Origin: Kalaharituber pfeilii
Taxonomy: Eukaryota; Ascomycota; Pezizomycetes; Pezizales; Pezizaceae
DNA length: 64,000 nt
Assembly: GCA_015179045.1 (NCBI GenBank)
Contig: WHUZ01000022.1
Coordinates: 372,001 to 436,000 of the forward strand
Direction: 5' to 3'
Shown: positions 1 to 10,616 of the stretch, one piece after another
How positions within the stretch are numbered: position 1 is the first letter of the stretch
Layout: each line of letters opens with the position of its first letter
The notes under the pieces: generated by a model
Database searches by the model: none
Told to the model about the DNA's origin: nothing
The model's input: the letters and a program-made list of their open reading frames with translations, nothing else
Position numbers and translations under genes: made by a program

Positions 1-1735
1 TGTATCTCCATGATCCATAGCTCAATTTCAGAAGTTGTACCTGCAATTGATAGCACCATGTCTATAGTCTTGCATATCACATGCAGCAATCATGAGAAAT
101 AGTAGTAGTCAATTATATGGACCAATAAATCAGGAGCAAATTCTAGCATTTTTCACCTAAATTCTCTCTGCATAATAATGTAGTTCCATACAAGGAGAAT
201 ATTTTTGGGGCTAGTAAATTTTGCTATGAAAATACATATTGAGTCCATCTTATTTCATATTTTTGATATTTTTTATGTTGTGTTGCGGGTTCTGTGTGGA
301 GTTATTTATTTCCAGACACCGATATTTGACCCTAAAATGACAATTTTGTATGGGAATTTGGCAATCTTGGCGTTCTTTGAAGTTTGCGATTTTATCTCGG
401 CAGCCACATGACCCCAACATCTGTTTTACAACCGGAACCATGAAGTTTCAAGTAGTACCTATCATAGAAAAAATCCTGTTTGTCTATCTAGTTGTGATGC
501 TAAAGATACATCACATTTCAAAAAGTCACAGTTTTTGTATGAAATACCTAGTCATCAATAACTTTTTGTAGATATTACACTGCAATCAGTGTGCTATAAG
601 TATATCCTGTGCTGTAGCATAAACCATACTGCTTACACTATCACCAGTTCAAGTTGTAGGTTAATTGGGTCACTTCTCGTGGAGATATCTCAATTTTTGT
701 TCTTATGGGCATTGTCGCTGCTTGGTGCTCAGATCGCTTTCACCAAGACTTTTGACCAGTGACTGTATGTACCTCAGTGGGCTAAGGATTTATGTGAAAT
801 TCAAACCCCTGCTTTATTAATGTTTTGTAAAGCGTTCGAAACAATTTTTTGAAAGAGGGGTACCCCCCCCTCACTCTTTCAAAACTCACTTAAATAAACA
901 ATAAACATACACTACTGCTGAAGTAGCCTAGTTTATAATAACTCTACCATATAGAGGATATTTAAATTCACATTTGTACCTATTCCTGTTTGCATATGTA
1001 ATTCCAGAAATGCATTCTTATCCTCTAGCGGAAAATTTTCACTCCCGAGAGTTCAGCCTACTCTACTCTTTCACTTTTTAGATACATTGATATCTACTGA
1101 ATTCTCTGCGGCAGATGGATTACATACGTTGCATTTTCATATCGCATAGGCCGTCTCTTGGCGTCTCTTGGCGCAGCGCCACCCGGAGCATAATTCATGC
1201 ATGTCTCAACCGGATAGGCGGCAGGTGAGGCTAAGGTCTGTACCTGACTTCAGGAGCAAAATTGTATGGAAAATACCCGTCATTAGCAATATCCATCCCC
1301 AATCCGGTAGGCTTTTCTCGCACGGCACTAGATGCCAGTAGCGAGTATATTTTCATTTCTTGAGGTGTGAAAATGTTCCCGGTAAGCTACCAACGACCCT
1401 TGGCCAGTTATGAATAGCACGAGCCTCTCAGTATGCATAGACCCGGGGAACCAAAAATACTGATTCGCGGGCAGACCGGCTTCACGAGTTTCGCAGAACT
1501 ACATATATCCCACCAGAACAAATATTTATTCAAGTGTAACAATACCTAACCTCTGCCTAAACATACTTTCAAATAAACAACTAAATGCGTCGATAAAGAT
1601 GAAAGCATACACAACCCATGACCCAGCGGAATCCAACTATACTTTAATGGTACGCATGAGCGCTAGCGAAGTTACCTAATTTACCCCACTATAGGAACCT
1701 AATGTAAGCTTTTCTATAGTCCATGTGCTAGCTAT
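1..1735. other. Stretch without a recognised gene
   Basis: Moderately AT-rich sequence with only short chance open frames and a C-run near 865. I recognise no conserved protein motif, terminal repeat or RNA gene. It could be the downstream flank of the lectin gene that ends at 1751, or decayed repeats. Confidence 0.4.
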
Positions 1736-1750
1736 CATGAGATCGAGGTG

Positions 1751-2184
1751 CTACGTACGGTAAACAAATCTCCCGTCTTGGTTCTCAATTTTGCCAGATA
1801 ATGATACACCCTGTCGGCCTCTGTATGATCCATCCCGGCTACGGAGGTCCGCCTCAAGATGTGGACCATCCGGGTGATTGAGGTTGAGAGAGATATTTTC
1901 GGCAGTGTGCGAAAATTTTTCGCCACCCCACATAAACCATCCTGCGGTATCGCCCCAAAGAAAACGTCAGATGACAAAGAATATGGATTTTCACATATTT
2001 TCATCTCTCCCATATATACTGATGTGAGGAACATTCGGTGTGTTTGCTTACCGTCTTGATTGCCAATATAGTTGTCCAAGTCTATAGTTGCCTCTCTCCA
2101 AGAGCCATCTGCACGTTTTAAATTAGAAACAAGTATGTGATCATCCACGAGTCGAATGTTGTCAGCAGTTTCGTGGAAGGACAT
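1751..2184 (-). CDS. Cyanovirin-N homolog (CVNH) lectin, two exons
   Basis: Exon 1 is 2184-2052 and exon 2 is 1941-1751. A 110-nt intron (GTAAGC...CCGCAG) joins them in phase 1 and gives 107 aa, the usual length of a single-domain CVNH. The two halves show the internal repeat of the fold: NIRL/NISL, DGSWRE/DGSYRG and GNQDG/ENQDG in matching order, ending in DGRFVYRT. CVNH proteins bind mannose-type glycans; fungal members usually lack a signal peptide, and none is seen here, so a cytoplasmic or non-classically secreted protein is likely. The ATG was chosen because the domain starts directly after it (MSFHETADNIRL). A longer in-frame upstream extension lacks any domain. A TATA box lies about 105 bp upstream. 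No breaks are seen, so it is probably functional. Confidence 0.88.
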
Positions 2185-2289
2185 TGTTAGGTCGTGGAGG
2201 TGATGTGATGGTGGGATTCTGGTCTGGTTAGGTTGCAATTGCGAGGAAGTCGTTAATATTCGTCTTCTGAGGTGGGGAAAGGCTCGCGA

Positions 2290-2295
2290 TTTATA
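2290..2295 (-). promoter_or_regulatory. TATA box of the CVNH gene
   Basis: TATAAA on the minus strand, about 105 bp upstream of the chosen ATG. The spacing fits a fungal core promoter with a short 5' UTR. Confidence 0.5.
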
Positions 2296-2772
2296 CACAA
2301 TTTCATGCCAATGTGCCCTGCCTGTAGCAGAAAATTAAATTGCTTTAGTGTACAAGTCATGCAAATGGAGCGGGGCTATCGCTAAAGCCAAGATGATGTG
2401 CTACGTGCAACGCAAGTTTTCCATGCTCGAACTTGAATACGAGGTGCGTGGTCAATTCACTGGCCAGGACAGGGGGGCCGTGAGATCGGAAAATGCCAGT
2501 GAGTGGTTTTACGACGATATTATTGTATAAGAGTTGTATGGGAGAGTCTAAGAATGTGAGTTTATTGCGCAGTACGGGGAGCAAATCGGGGAAGAAGGAT
2601 GTTAATATCATAGGGAGATTTTGCTACCCAGGGATGCATCAGGGATGGAAGTCTTTTAGCGTGTGGCACAGTCTTTTAGCGTGTGGCATAACCCTGACAA
2701 AAGGTTGCAATTGAGTTTTAGATTTTCCGTTGTTGATTAGTAAGCGATAGGACTAGACAGGTGCAAGTATTG

Positions 2773-3120
2773 GGCTTGGCATGAGACTACTGGAGTAGAT
2801 GGCAGGCTCTCCTGTTATCTGAGATCCCATAGAAATATTCAGTACCTTTCAATTGCATAGATCATGGCTCAATATTCCCTGCTTTTTGGTTGTTCGCATG
2901 AATTAGGTCACTGAATCGACACCTGCTTTCAGAATGAAATTCTGACAAAAATTGGTGAAGATAGGTGGGGGTCAAACAGAGGTACGGATAGTTTCCAGGG
3001 ATACAGACCCAAATGTCCAGGCTCAGGGTGAGGATTTCTTCCTAGCCGCGTGGCACAGCTATCTCTGATGGCTCCCTGCAAAATCTCCGGTGGATTTTTG
3101 CAACTCCAGGGCTGCACTAG
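2773..3120 (+). mobile_element. Diverged terminal-inverted-repeat element remnant
   Basis: Position 2773 (GGGCTTGGCATGAGACTA) is a diverged copy of the terminal repeat of the element at 5981-6930. The part at about 2915-3120 aligns in the same orientation with 6540-6745 (shared blocks include CAGAATGAAA and TGATGGCTCCCTG). A 20-bp tandem duplication (GTCTTTTAGCGTGTGGCA) lies just upstream at 2651-2690 and recurs diverged at 3129. Confidence 0.55.
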
Positions 3121-3300
3121 GGCTGAAGTCTTTTAGCGCGTGACACAGCCCCAGCCTAGCGAGAAATGTCATTGGGATTTTGCTTCGTCAGGGTACATGG
3201 TGTCAGGGATACTGTAGACTTTGCATTTTTGAAGTAAACGCGTACTAAATAGCATTCCGTTAATCACCACCAGCACCACTACCACCATCCATCATACTGA

Positions 3301-3720
3301 GATGGCGACACCCAATCCAATGCTCGCTACGGCTATAGCAGCGGCTGGTGTAGTTACTACTGCTATACCCACTACTTCCAAATATCTAAATATGACCAAT
3401 GCAACCTCACTTATAGCTATATATCTACGTTTTAAGCGAAAAAAGTGGTCTCGCTATCGAAGCCATTAAGTATGCCACATAGAGTTCAGTTTTCTGTAGA
3501 TACACTGACAGATGAGCAATGTCTTGAGTACCTTCGATTTATTAAAGGGCAAATACGAAAGCTACTTCCAAAGCTTCAAGTCATCAGCAAAAAAATTGTT
3601 CCCAAGGCGTTCCATGCTTCAGACACGCTAACGCCATGGGACGTCAACCGCCTATCAAAGTGACAGAACCTTTCCGATGGCAGCATCTGGATGCCACTCC
3701 GAGTCGGCTCACCTCTTCAA
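3301..3720 (+). pseudogene. PIF/Harbinger-like transposase N-terminus, broken
   Basis: An ATG frame at 3301 (MATPNPMLATAIAAAG) runs to a stop near 3469. A second frame from 3445 continues with LTDEQCLEYLRFIKGQI, which resembles the start of DDE_Tnp_4 (Harbinger) transposases, where a 'conserved D-x-x-C-x-x-x-F/L-R-F' stretch precedes the catalytic core. The two frames are offset, so a frameshift or intron separates them. No DDE residues are visible downstream. The Harbinger-like terminal repeat at 2773 supports the call. The similarity is weak. Confidence 0.4.
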
Positions 3721-3779
3721 CGGGTGAGTATTTACTGTGGCACCCAGCATTTAGCACTTTTTCATTCATGCATCCTCAA

Positions 3780-3885
3780 CTATGGCCTGATATTCCCCGT
3801 GTTATCAACCACGGACTCATATACCCTACGTTATCAAGTACAGACTGATACACCCAGTGTCCTCAAATATGGCCTGAATTAGTGG
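3780..3885 (+). repeat. Degenerate tandem repeat of about 30 bp
   Basis: Three to four imperfect units built around ATGGCCTGATATTCCC...GTTATCAA. The first motif returns as ATGGCCTGAAT at the end. Confidence 0.4.
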
Positions 3886-4184
3886 TTGGCTACTCGCGCC
3901 TACAGCGCTAATTGCACAAATTTTGTTCTACCGCACTATAATATTATGTTGGATAACCAACTGTTTATTCATTAATAGCTATCCCGGTCTGTATACAGGT
4001 GCCCTTTCATCTTTCCACCATTCCATGCCATCATCTGTCATGCTAGTCCTCTCGCACATTCTCATCCCGCCACAGATTATACCCTCGATCGATCTGCTAT
4101 CTGTTGAATTGTGCACATATTCCCTCATCGCGCACCGTGGTGCACTTGTCCAATTCGGCCCCATCCTACCAGCCCGCGCGGTGG

Positions 4185-5215
4185 AAATGGACCTGCAATA
4201 CCTGTAAATTGAGCTTATTCTATCACATCTCACGCCGTCGTGTAGGACCTGCCGTGCCTCTCAAATTTGACTCATTCTACCATATCTCTCATAGTGGAAA
4301 TAGACCTGGATAACCTGTTAAATTGAGCTTATTCCACCACATCTCACGCTATCATGTAGGACCTGCCGTACCTCTCAAATTCGGCTCATTCTGCTACATC
4401 TCGCACAGTGGAAATAGACTTCGATAACCTATTAAATTGAGCACATTCTACCACATCTCGTGCGCATCAACCGGAACCTGTCATACCTATCAAGTTCAGC
4501 TGATGTTGCCTCATCGCTTGCCGTCGAGAGAGACCTGCCATACCTGTTAAATCGAACTCATTCTGCCATCTCTCGCGCCGTCGAGGGAGATGTGCCATAC
4601 CTATTAAATTGAGCTCATGTTGCCTCATCGCGTACCGTCGAGGGAGACCTGCCATACCTGTCAAATTCAGCTTATGTTGCCACATGTCGTGCCATACCTG
4701 ACATACGTGAATCGAGCTCATTCTGCCATATCTCGCACCGTCATATAGGGCCTCTCATACCTGTCAAATTCGGCTCATTCTGCCATATCTCGTGCCATCG
4801 AGTGGGACCCGCCATACCTGTTAAATTGAGCTCATTCTGCTATATCTCGCACCGTCATCTAGGACCTGCCGTACCTCTCAAATTCGGCTCATTCTGCTAC
4901 ATCTCGCACTGCATATAGGAGCTGTCGTACCTGTCAAATTCAGCTCATGTTGCCACTTCTCGTGCCCTCGAGTGGGATCTGCCATATATGTCAAATTTGA
5001 CTCATTCTACCACCTCTCGCGCCGTCAAGGGAGGCCTTCTATACCTGTGAAATGCAGCTCATCTCAGGCGGTCGAGTGGCACCTGCATTACCTGTTGAAT
5101 TGAGCTCATTCTGCCATATCTCCCACCATAGAGGGAGGCCTGCCATATCTGTTGAATTCAGCACTGTCGTACCTGTAAAGTTGAGCTCACTCTGCTGCAT
5201 CTTGCGGCATGCAAA
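4185..5215. repeat. Minisatellite, 57-bp unit, about 18 degenerate copies
   Basis: The block CCTGTTAAATTGAGCTCATT followed by CTGCCATATCTCGC returns about every 57 bp (for example at 4204, 4261, 4315, 4372, 4428, 4541, 4599, 4656, 4760, 4816, 4874, 4931 and 4988). Units are roughly 70-85% alike and none is perfect, so the array is old. The period is a multiple of three, and one minus frame stays open over 4467-4721 with a 19-residue repeat, which is expected by chance from such a period. Confidence 0.85.
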
Positions 5216-5549
5216 GGGGTCTGTTGATAGGATTCTGTAGTACTTCTCAGGCCATCCACTTCTGCCACACTTGTTGCATTTTTCGCATCAAAGAATACTG
5301 GTATTTTCAGTGCATGGGGGTACATTGTGCAATTTCTTGCCACTGAGGTCTCAGCTCATGCCTCAGACCATGAGGAGCAGTGTCAACCGGCAACCTGGAA
5401 GCATACTGATCAACAGTTCATCATGCTCAGTCTGGTTGCATCATCCCATTGTAGTTTTCCAGCTGACGGGTGTCACGTAATATCCGATGACTAGAGTGGC
5501 CCAAGCGACCTGATGAGTCTAACAACTGGAGCCACTTTTTTGCAACAAC

Positions 5550-5554
5550 TTATT

Positions 5555-5586
<32 letters not shown>

Positions 5587-5632
5587 TTTTTTGTATTATT
5601 ACTCGTGTGCTGCCCTATGGGCTATGGTAAGA
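5550..5632 (-). mobile_element. LTA mini-element (LINE tail A)
   Basis: A T-rich tract with TAT/TA repeats (5550-5592) replaces the usual pure poly(A). The body is CTTACCATAGCCCATAGGGC on the minus strand. TSD TTTGCAACAAC at 5539-5549 and 5633-5643. Confidence 0.8.
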
Positions 5633-5726
5633 TTTGCAACAACGTAAACTTCGTCTCAATTCAGCACTGTCCTAAGAGAGCACCTCATACATACTGCACT
5701 GTTGCCAGATTGAGATGATTGACCGC

Positions 5727-5900
5727 CGTAAACATATTGAGCGTGTGCATGAGATATACACCATGTGGGCGTATTAGGTCAATTGAGCATATGGAGCACA
5801 TTGAGCGTGCGCATGAGATATGCACCATGTAGGCATATTGGAAGTATTGAGCATATTGACTGCACAAATGAGATATAGAATATATTAGATAGTATGCGCG
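5727..5900. repeat. Degenerate tandem repeat, about 68-bp period
   Basis: Two to three imperfect units share ATTGAGCGTGYGCATGAGAT, then TACACCATGTRGGC, then ATTGAGCATAT. Confidence 0.55.
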
Positions 5901-6008
5901 TGAGTTATTGAGCCCACACATGTAACTAAAATTGGTATCCGATGTAAACATCCAACGCAGTACCCGCTGGTTCGGAACTAGGGGCTTGGTATGAGACTAG
6001 CTATGATA

Positions 6009-6106
6009 GGTTCTGAAAGTATTGGAACGCTGCATAACAAATTTGCACTATTCCAAAAGGCGAATAGCGCACACAATTTATGCAGCGTACCAATACTTTT
6101 TGAACC
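6009..6106. mobile_element. Palindromic MITE with Tc1/mariner-like ends
   Basis: Left arm 6009-6037 (GGTTCTGAAAGTATTGGAAC...) and right arm 6078-6106 (...GTACCAATACTTTTTGAACC) are inverted repeats of 29 bp with few mismatches, separated by 40 bp. The same right-arm motif ends the Tc1/mariner fragment near 53503-53520. Confidence 0.65.
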
Positions 6107-6132
6107 AGCGTGTATGTCAGTTGCCTCGTTAA

Positions 6133-6414
6133 TACTCAGGGATCACTAAGCCTTTTACCTCTGGCATTAAAGAATAATCCCTTAATGTCTTTCCAAAAAT
6201 TTTCCTTATTGCCATGACGGTGTTTGCTTTGATATTCCACATACAACCATGCCAGTACCAGGCGATCCTCCTCCGTTAAAGTAATTTTTGAACGTGAAGC
6301 CCTACCTGCTGGAGCCGGCATAGATGTGTTCTCGTACCCAGGTGTAGATGCTGGTGCTGGTGTAGGTGTTGGTGTTGGCGTCAGCATTATAGGTGTTGAT
6401 GCAGGTGTATGCAT
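6133..6414 (-). CDS. SANT/Myb-like (trihelix-type) DNA-binding protein of the TIR element
   Basis: The frame of about 93 codons opens with a low-complexity Pro/Thr/Ala stretch (residues 1-35), followed by a basic SANT-like module (about 40-92; key residues W at LAWLYVEY and F-W at NFWKDIKGLFF). Such proteins bind the ends of PIF/Harbinger elements. It lies entirely inside the element at 5981-6930. It ends ...GKRLSDP; a further exon on the minus strand cannot be excluded. The function is inferred from the domain type only. Confidence 0.5.
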
Positions 6415-6930
6415 GGGTTGTACAGGAAGTGGGATTGGCGTCTGCTAACATGAAAATGGGGTGCCTTCAGACTGAGTTGACAGTATCTCAGTGAGATCAA
6501 ACTCTCCCTGGTGAGTGGTTCCCTGAGAATCAGTACGCAGAATCGATTCCTGTTTTCAGAATGAAAATTGGATAAAAACTCGTGGAGAGAGATGGGTGTC
6601 GAAAAGTGGTGGTTTCCAGGGGAGCAGCCCTCAATCGTCAGGGCCAGGGGAGAAATTTCTTCCGATTGATTTTCTAGCGTGTTGCGCGGTCATTCCTGAT
6701 GGCTCCCTGGAAGAGTTCCTGGCGACTGCAAAATCCGCCTAATGGGAGTAAGTGTGGGGACTACGAGGAATTGCGGGGAGTACGGCGGGGACTACGATTG
6801 AGGGCGGGGAGTACGATGGAGTGAAGGTAAACGAGAGTGAGGGGAGTACGGGGAGTGAGTATCATACGGCGGGGAGTATTTCTAGTGTCCTCCCCGCACA
6901 TACTTCCTGGCTAGTCTCATACCAAGCCCC

Positions 6931-8378
6931 TATGCCTAGCCCTTGGTATCACTCTCGGCTTGGTATGGACTCCCCGTCCTCATGCTCTATATAATAAAAG
7001 CCTCGACACCAAAGGACTAAATCATCACCACAACTTGGCAAGTCAAGCTCAGCATGTACTACAGTATCAACAGTTCGAGAGTAGTACATGATGGCCTATG
7101 GGCTATGGGTCTGTAAAAAAGTTGCGATGTCAACATTCTCTGAAAAAAGAAAAACCCTAGTTTGTATTTATAGTGTGATACAGTGCTTCCAGCCTTCTGG
7201 GGGGTTATTAATGCTAGTGGTTCTATACCGCAGCTACAACTTTTTCGATTCAGCAACATCTCTTGACGCTTAGCTTTGCAGCTTCCTACCTTTGTGTACT
7301 ATACGACCGAACTGGTGTGTTCTGGTTCCCTCGGGGATTTAGTCCGCTCTGGAGTGACTGGTCCTCGCCCGGTCTGCTGGGGAAGTCGGTCTGCTCGAGA
7401 AGTCGGTCTGCTCGGGAATCAGTATTTCTCAAAGCTCAGGAACTAAATATATGCCAATCTTTCGCGATTATTGAAAAATCAACTATATAAAAATATATCA
7501 AGACCTAATATACAATTGACTTCGTCTTCCATTCTATCAAGTTCTATTACTGAATACTCATGGGATGAAGCATTTCGACGTCACATTCTCAGGCATGAGA
7601 CTATTGGTAAACTGATACGGTTAACTGACAAAAATAGCATTAATCATCATATTTTCGCCAAGAAGTATGCTTATTTTTTTTGACTACTTTTTGGAGTAGG
7701 TAACCGTTCATGGCGGCCCACATGGACAGTTTGGAATAGAGGTCTCTGATGATTGAGAAGGGTGTTGAGAAAACATAGCGAGTAGTAAAATAATTCTGAT
7801 GTTGAGAATAAAATATTCTCGAATGGGGGAGTTAAATAGCAGAACTTCGGTTATCTATATCGAGCTTTGCCTGCTACACCAGCCACAAAGAATTTGTCGC
7901 TACTGCAACCATGATTAATAATTACTCGAATATCTTTACCTGAACGTTGCAAAATCTACCTTAATATGATAGAGGCGTTTCTAAGAGTTTCAGACACATA
8001 CCATCGCTGATGGGGTAATGATGTGCCCACCAGTAATGATGCGCCCTCTTGGCACGCCTCGTAATGCATTGTCCTCTTGTAGGCATATGACTTGCATCAA
8101 AATTATATACTTCAAGGCCAATGCAATATCACTATAACAGAATCTTTCATTATAATCAGAACAAAATTAAAAGAAATTAGAATTTATAACTAAATCTGTC
8201 ATCTTCTATCAAAAAAGACCTTCTGATACATGTCCTGCCCACTATCACTTGAAATTAAGGTAATATTATGGAAAGTATGGAAAGCTATCAATATTCATTC
8301 AGCCTGTACCACTGTATTAAGTTATTATCAGCAATTGCATGCAGAGTTCATCTAGAATGCAGTATATCTTCAGATATA
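6931..8378. other. Stretch without a recognised gene
   Basis: The direct right flank of the TIR element repeats part of its sequence (CTTGGTATGGACTCCCC). From about 7440 to 8340 the DNA is AT-rich, with one open frame (7471-7683, AT-rich codons) that I do not recognise. No RNA gene or repeat ends were seen. Confidence 0.35.
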
Positions 8379-8699
8379 TACAGTCGAACCTCTAATATTG
8401 GATCCTCGCTTATTGGATATTAGCCGCTATTAGATAAGCGGCCTTCTCCGGAGCTCGGGACTATGCGGAGTATTGGATATTATATGGGTAGCCTGTTCGA
8501 TAGCTTAGATAAGGGTATCACTAACAATTTTTCCCTGTCATATTGGATAGTGCAATCAACTATTTGGTATATAACACTAGTGGGTAAATATGCAAAGCGA
8601 ATATAGTGTATAGGCCTTTGTCTCAAACTACATGTGAAGAATATCTGAATTGGACTCAAACTCAAACACTCTGCCACCAATACTCTGGTATTTGCAATC

Positions 8700-9656
8700 A
8701 TGGCCTCAAACTCAAGCTCCTCCTCACACCGCATGTATCAGGATCCCACAGATGCGGAACGGTATCAACCTTTTCTCCATGCTCAAGAACATCCTTTACT
8801 TTCTCAGCATGAGCTGCAAGAATGGTTTGAAGCAACAATTGATAAGTGAATTGCAGAGTCTACGGTGTCAAGTAAGTAGTAAAACTATGAAAAAAGAAAA
8901 AGCACTAAATGTAGTAGCAGCTCTTAAATGCTTTCGAGAAAAGCCTGTCAATGCAGAAGATGTTGAACTATTAAGACAAATAGAGTATCCAGAATTGGAT
9001 ACTATACGTTATGACTGGTTTTCAATTTTTGAATGTCAAATCCCAATGAGTGGAGAGTTGATAAAAGAGAAATCGGCAATTGTCTTTAATGGTCTCTATG
9101 GTACTAACACTGAATTGCTGAAATTCTTAAATGGAAAAGACCAGCATAATAGTGGAAGAATGCATTAAGGACTCAGAAGCGGTGACCTTAAATACTTTTA
9201 TTGACACTTACCGCCCAGACTCAGAAACTACCACTCATAACTCCGATGATGAAAATGAAGAAGACCTACCTACCGTTTCTGTAAGTGAGGCAGAAAAGAC
9301 ACTCTCAACATTGAAACCATTTATCCAAACAGCTCCTACAACTCAATCAGACAGTGAGCTTGAGGTACTAGCAAGTTCACTTCATCGATTAGAGTGTCGC
9401 CCTGCCATGGCGAACAGCTGCATGCGGGGTCATGTGACAAAAAAAAAAAAAAAAAAAAAAGATTAGAGTGTCAATGGCGTCAGTTAAGCTTGCCCGCCCC
9501 GTTCCTCAAGTTACACTTACCAACTACTTCTCCACTAGATCCGAAAACATCTCAGGGCCCCAAGGCACCTCTTCCGGACCCCACGGCACCTCAGCCGGAC
9601 CCCGGGGCACTTCCTCTGGACTGCAAAGGCAACTCCTCTAAGTCTAAAGACACTTA
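8700..9656 (+). pseudogene. Tigger-type transposase without catalytic core
   Basis: The frame from ATG 8700 (MASNSSSSSHRMYQDPTDAE...) contains an HTH-like stretch HELQEWFEATIDK, a stop (TGA at 8846), then IAEST. The frame then carries a CENP-B type HTH (residues around IRYDWFSIFECQIPMSGELI and KEKSAIVFNGLYGTNTELL). This is followed almost directly by the acidic C-terminal tail (TIIVEECIKDSEAV..., DSELEVLASSLHRLE). In full-length relatives about 200 residues with the DDE triad lie between these parts and are missing here. The tail is further broken by the LTB insertion (TSD GATTAGAGTGTC). The protein could at most bind DNA. Confidence 0.7.
9399..9460 (+). mobile_element. LTB mini-element (LINE tail B)
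   Basis: Body GCCCTGCCATGGCGAACAGC... with 22 A. TSD GATTAGAGTGTC at 9387-9398 and 9461-9472. Inserted in the C-terminal coding part of the Tigger element, so it is younger than that copy. Confidence 0.92.
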
Positions 9657-10129
9657 GCCTACCTTGTTTATCTATTATCTAGCCTGTATATTGTAAACTC
9701 ACTTCTATTCATGTATTGACACTATTTGTAGGTAGATAGACTCTCTGCTCAATAAACCTCACTTACTGGATATGAGGCGATATTGGATATAAGGCCCGTC
9801 CCCGACGATATCAAATATGAGAGGTTCGACTGTAAAAATTTACATTCTCAGTGCATTAAGAGGGTCTAGATACTGGCCTATCCGTCTGGATGAAGGTGCT
9901 CTTTCTGCAACATCAATCTCAGACTCTAAGTAAGATTTCACATCTTCCCTCTTGGCATGTCTATTGGCTGAATAGCTGGTGTTTGAGCCCTTTTATTCGC
10001 TCTCGGCACTGGATTGATGTGTTTGCAACGGAGGCAAAGGCTGAAAGCTCCTCAGAATTTCACCCCGAGGCGAAACTTGAGGGGAAGGGTATTTAATTTG
10101 ATATAAAGGGTCGTATCACCTTCCATCGT

Positions 10130-10187
10130 TTGCCCTGCCATGGCGAACAGCTGTATGCGGGATTACGTGATAAGGGGGAAAAAAATG
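10130..10187 (+). mobile_element. LTB mini-element
   Basis: The short A tract is preceded by TAAGGGGG. TSD ACCTTCCATCGT/ACCTGCCATCGT (10118-10129 and 10188-10199) with one mismatch: an older copy. Confidence 0.8.
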
Positions 10188-10199
10188 ACCTGCCATCGT

Positions 10200-10551
10200 A
10201 AATTTCTGCTCACCCCTCGCACAACAACCACCAGTAGTTAACAAGGCATATACATTTCAGGATCTCGCCTTTCTGTCACGCGTTAGACAGCATTTATCAT
10301 AGGTGTCTCCTAGAGGTTCAACCGGATGGCACACTAGAGGAACTTGTGGAGCGAGCGGATTAGGCCCGGGTGGCAGTGGAACTGGCACTTGGGAAGCCAA
10401 TATGTGTCACGTTGGGGGAAGTAACCTTACTATCTTCACTGGCACGGACGGCAAACAGTACATGCTACCTTGATCGGGAAATTTTTTTCCATTCATGATC
10501 TTCAGGAGATTAATCCAAAGACTGGTCGACGAGTCAAAGAGGAGTTTTTAA
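10200..10551. other. Stretch without a recognised gene
   Basis: No conserved frame, repeat end or RNA gene recognised. Confidence 0.35.
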
Positions 10552-10616
10552 TTTTTTTTTTTTTTTTTTTTTTTTTAAATATCATTAGACGCATACCGCC
10601 TTGGGGGCTACGGCGA
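10552..10616 (-). mobile_element. LTA mini-element, diverged
   Basis: A 25-T tract is followed by AAATATCATTAGACGCATAC and a body ending GGGGGCTACGGCGAC. No convincing TSD. Confidence 0.7.

Larger units (their letters stand above)
5981..6930. mobile_element. TIR DNA transposon, non-autonomous, PIF/Harbinger-like
   Basis: The ends are perfect 20-bp inverted repeats: GGGGCTTGGTATGAGACTAG at 5981-6000 and its complement at 6911-6930. Both ends are followed by TA, a possible 2-bp duplication. Inside lie a palindromic MITE (6009-6106), a minus-strand SANT/Myb-like frame (6133-6414) and sequence shared with 2915-3120. A Myb/SANT protein next to a DDE transposase is typical of PIF/Harbinger; here the transposase gene is missing. 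The TA duplication would equally suit Tc1/mariner, so the superfamily is tentative. Confidence 0.7.
8381..9832 (+). mobile_element. pogo/Tigger-like DNA transposon, internally deleted
   Basis: The ends are inverted repeats: CAGTCGAACCTCTAATATTG at 8381 and its diverged complement ending TATGAGAGGTTCGACTG at 9832. Each is flanked by TA (8379-8380 and 9833-9834), the duplication of Tc1/mariner-pogo elements. Subterminal ATTGGATAT repeats lie at both ends. The internal gene keeps both DNA-binding domains and the C-terminal tail but lacks the DDE core. An LTB mini-element sits in its coding region at 9399-9460. Confidence 0.85.

Noticed and set aside
4467..4721. Minus-strand protein with 19-residue repeats in the satellite
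   Set aside because: The frame stays open because of the 57-bp period; there is no start context, domain or conservation.
9408..9460. Conserved ATG in LTB (MANSCKRGYV plus poly-Lys) as a micro-protein
   Set aside because: The ATG lies in a structured tail and the frame runs into the poly(A); no sign of codon selection. Translation would be a by-product.
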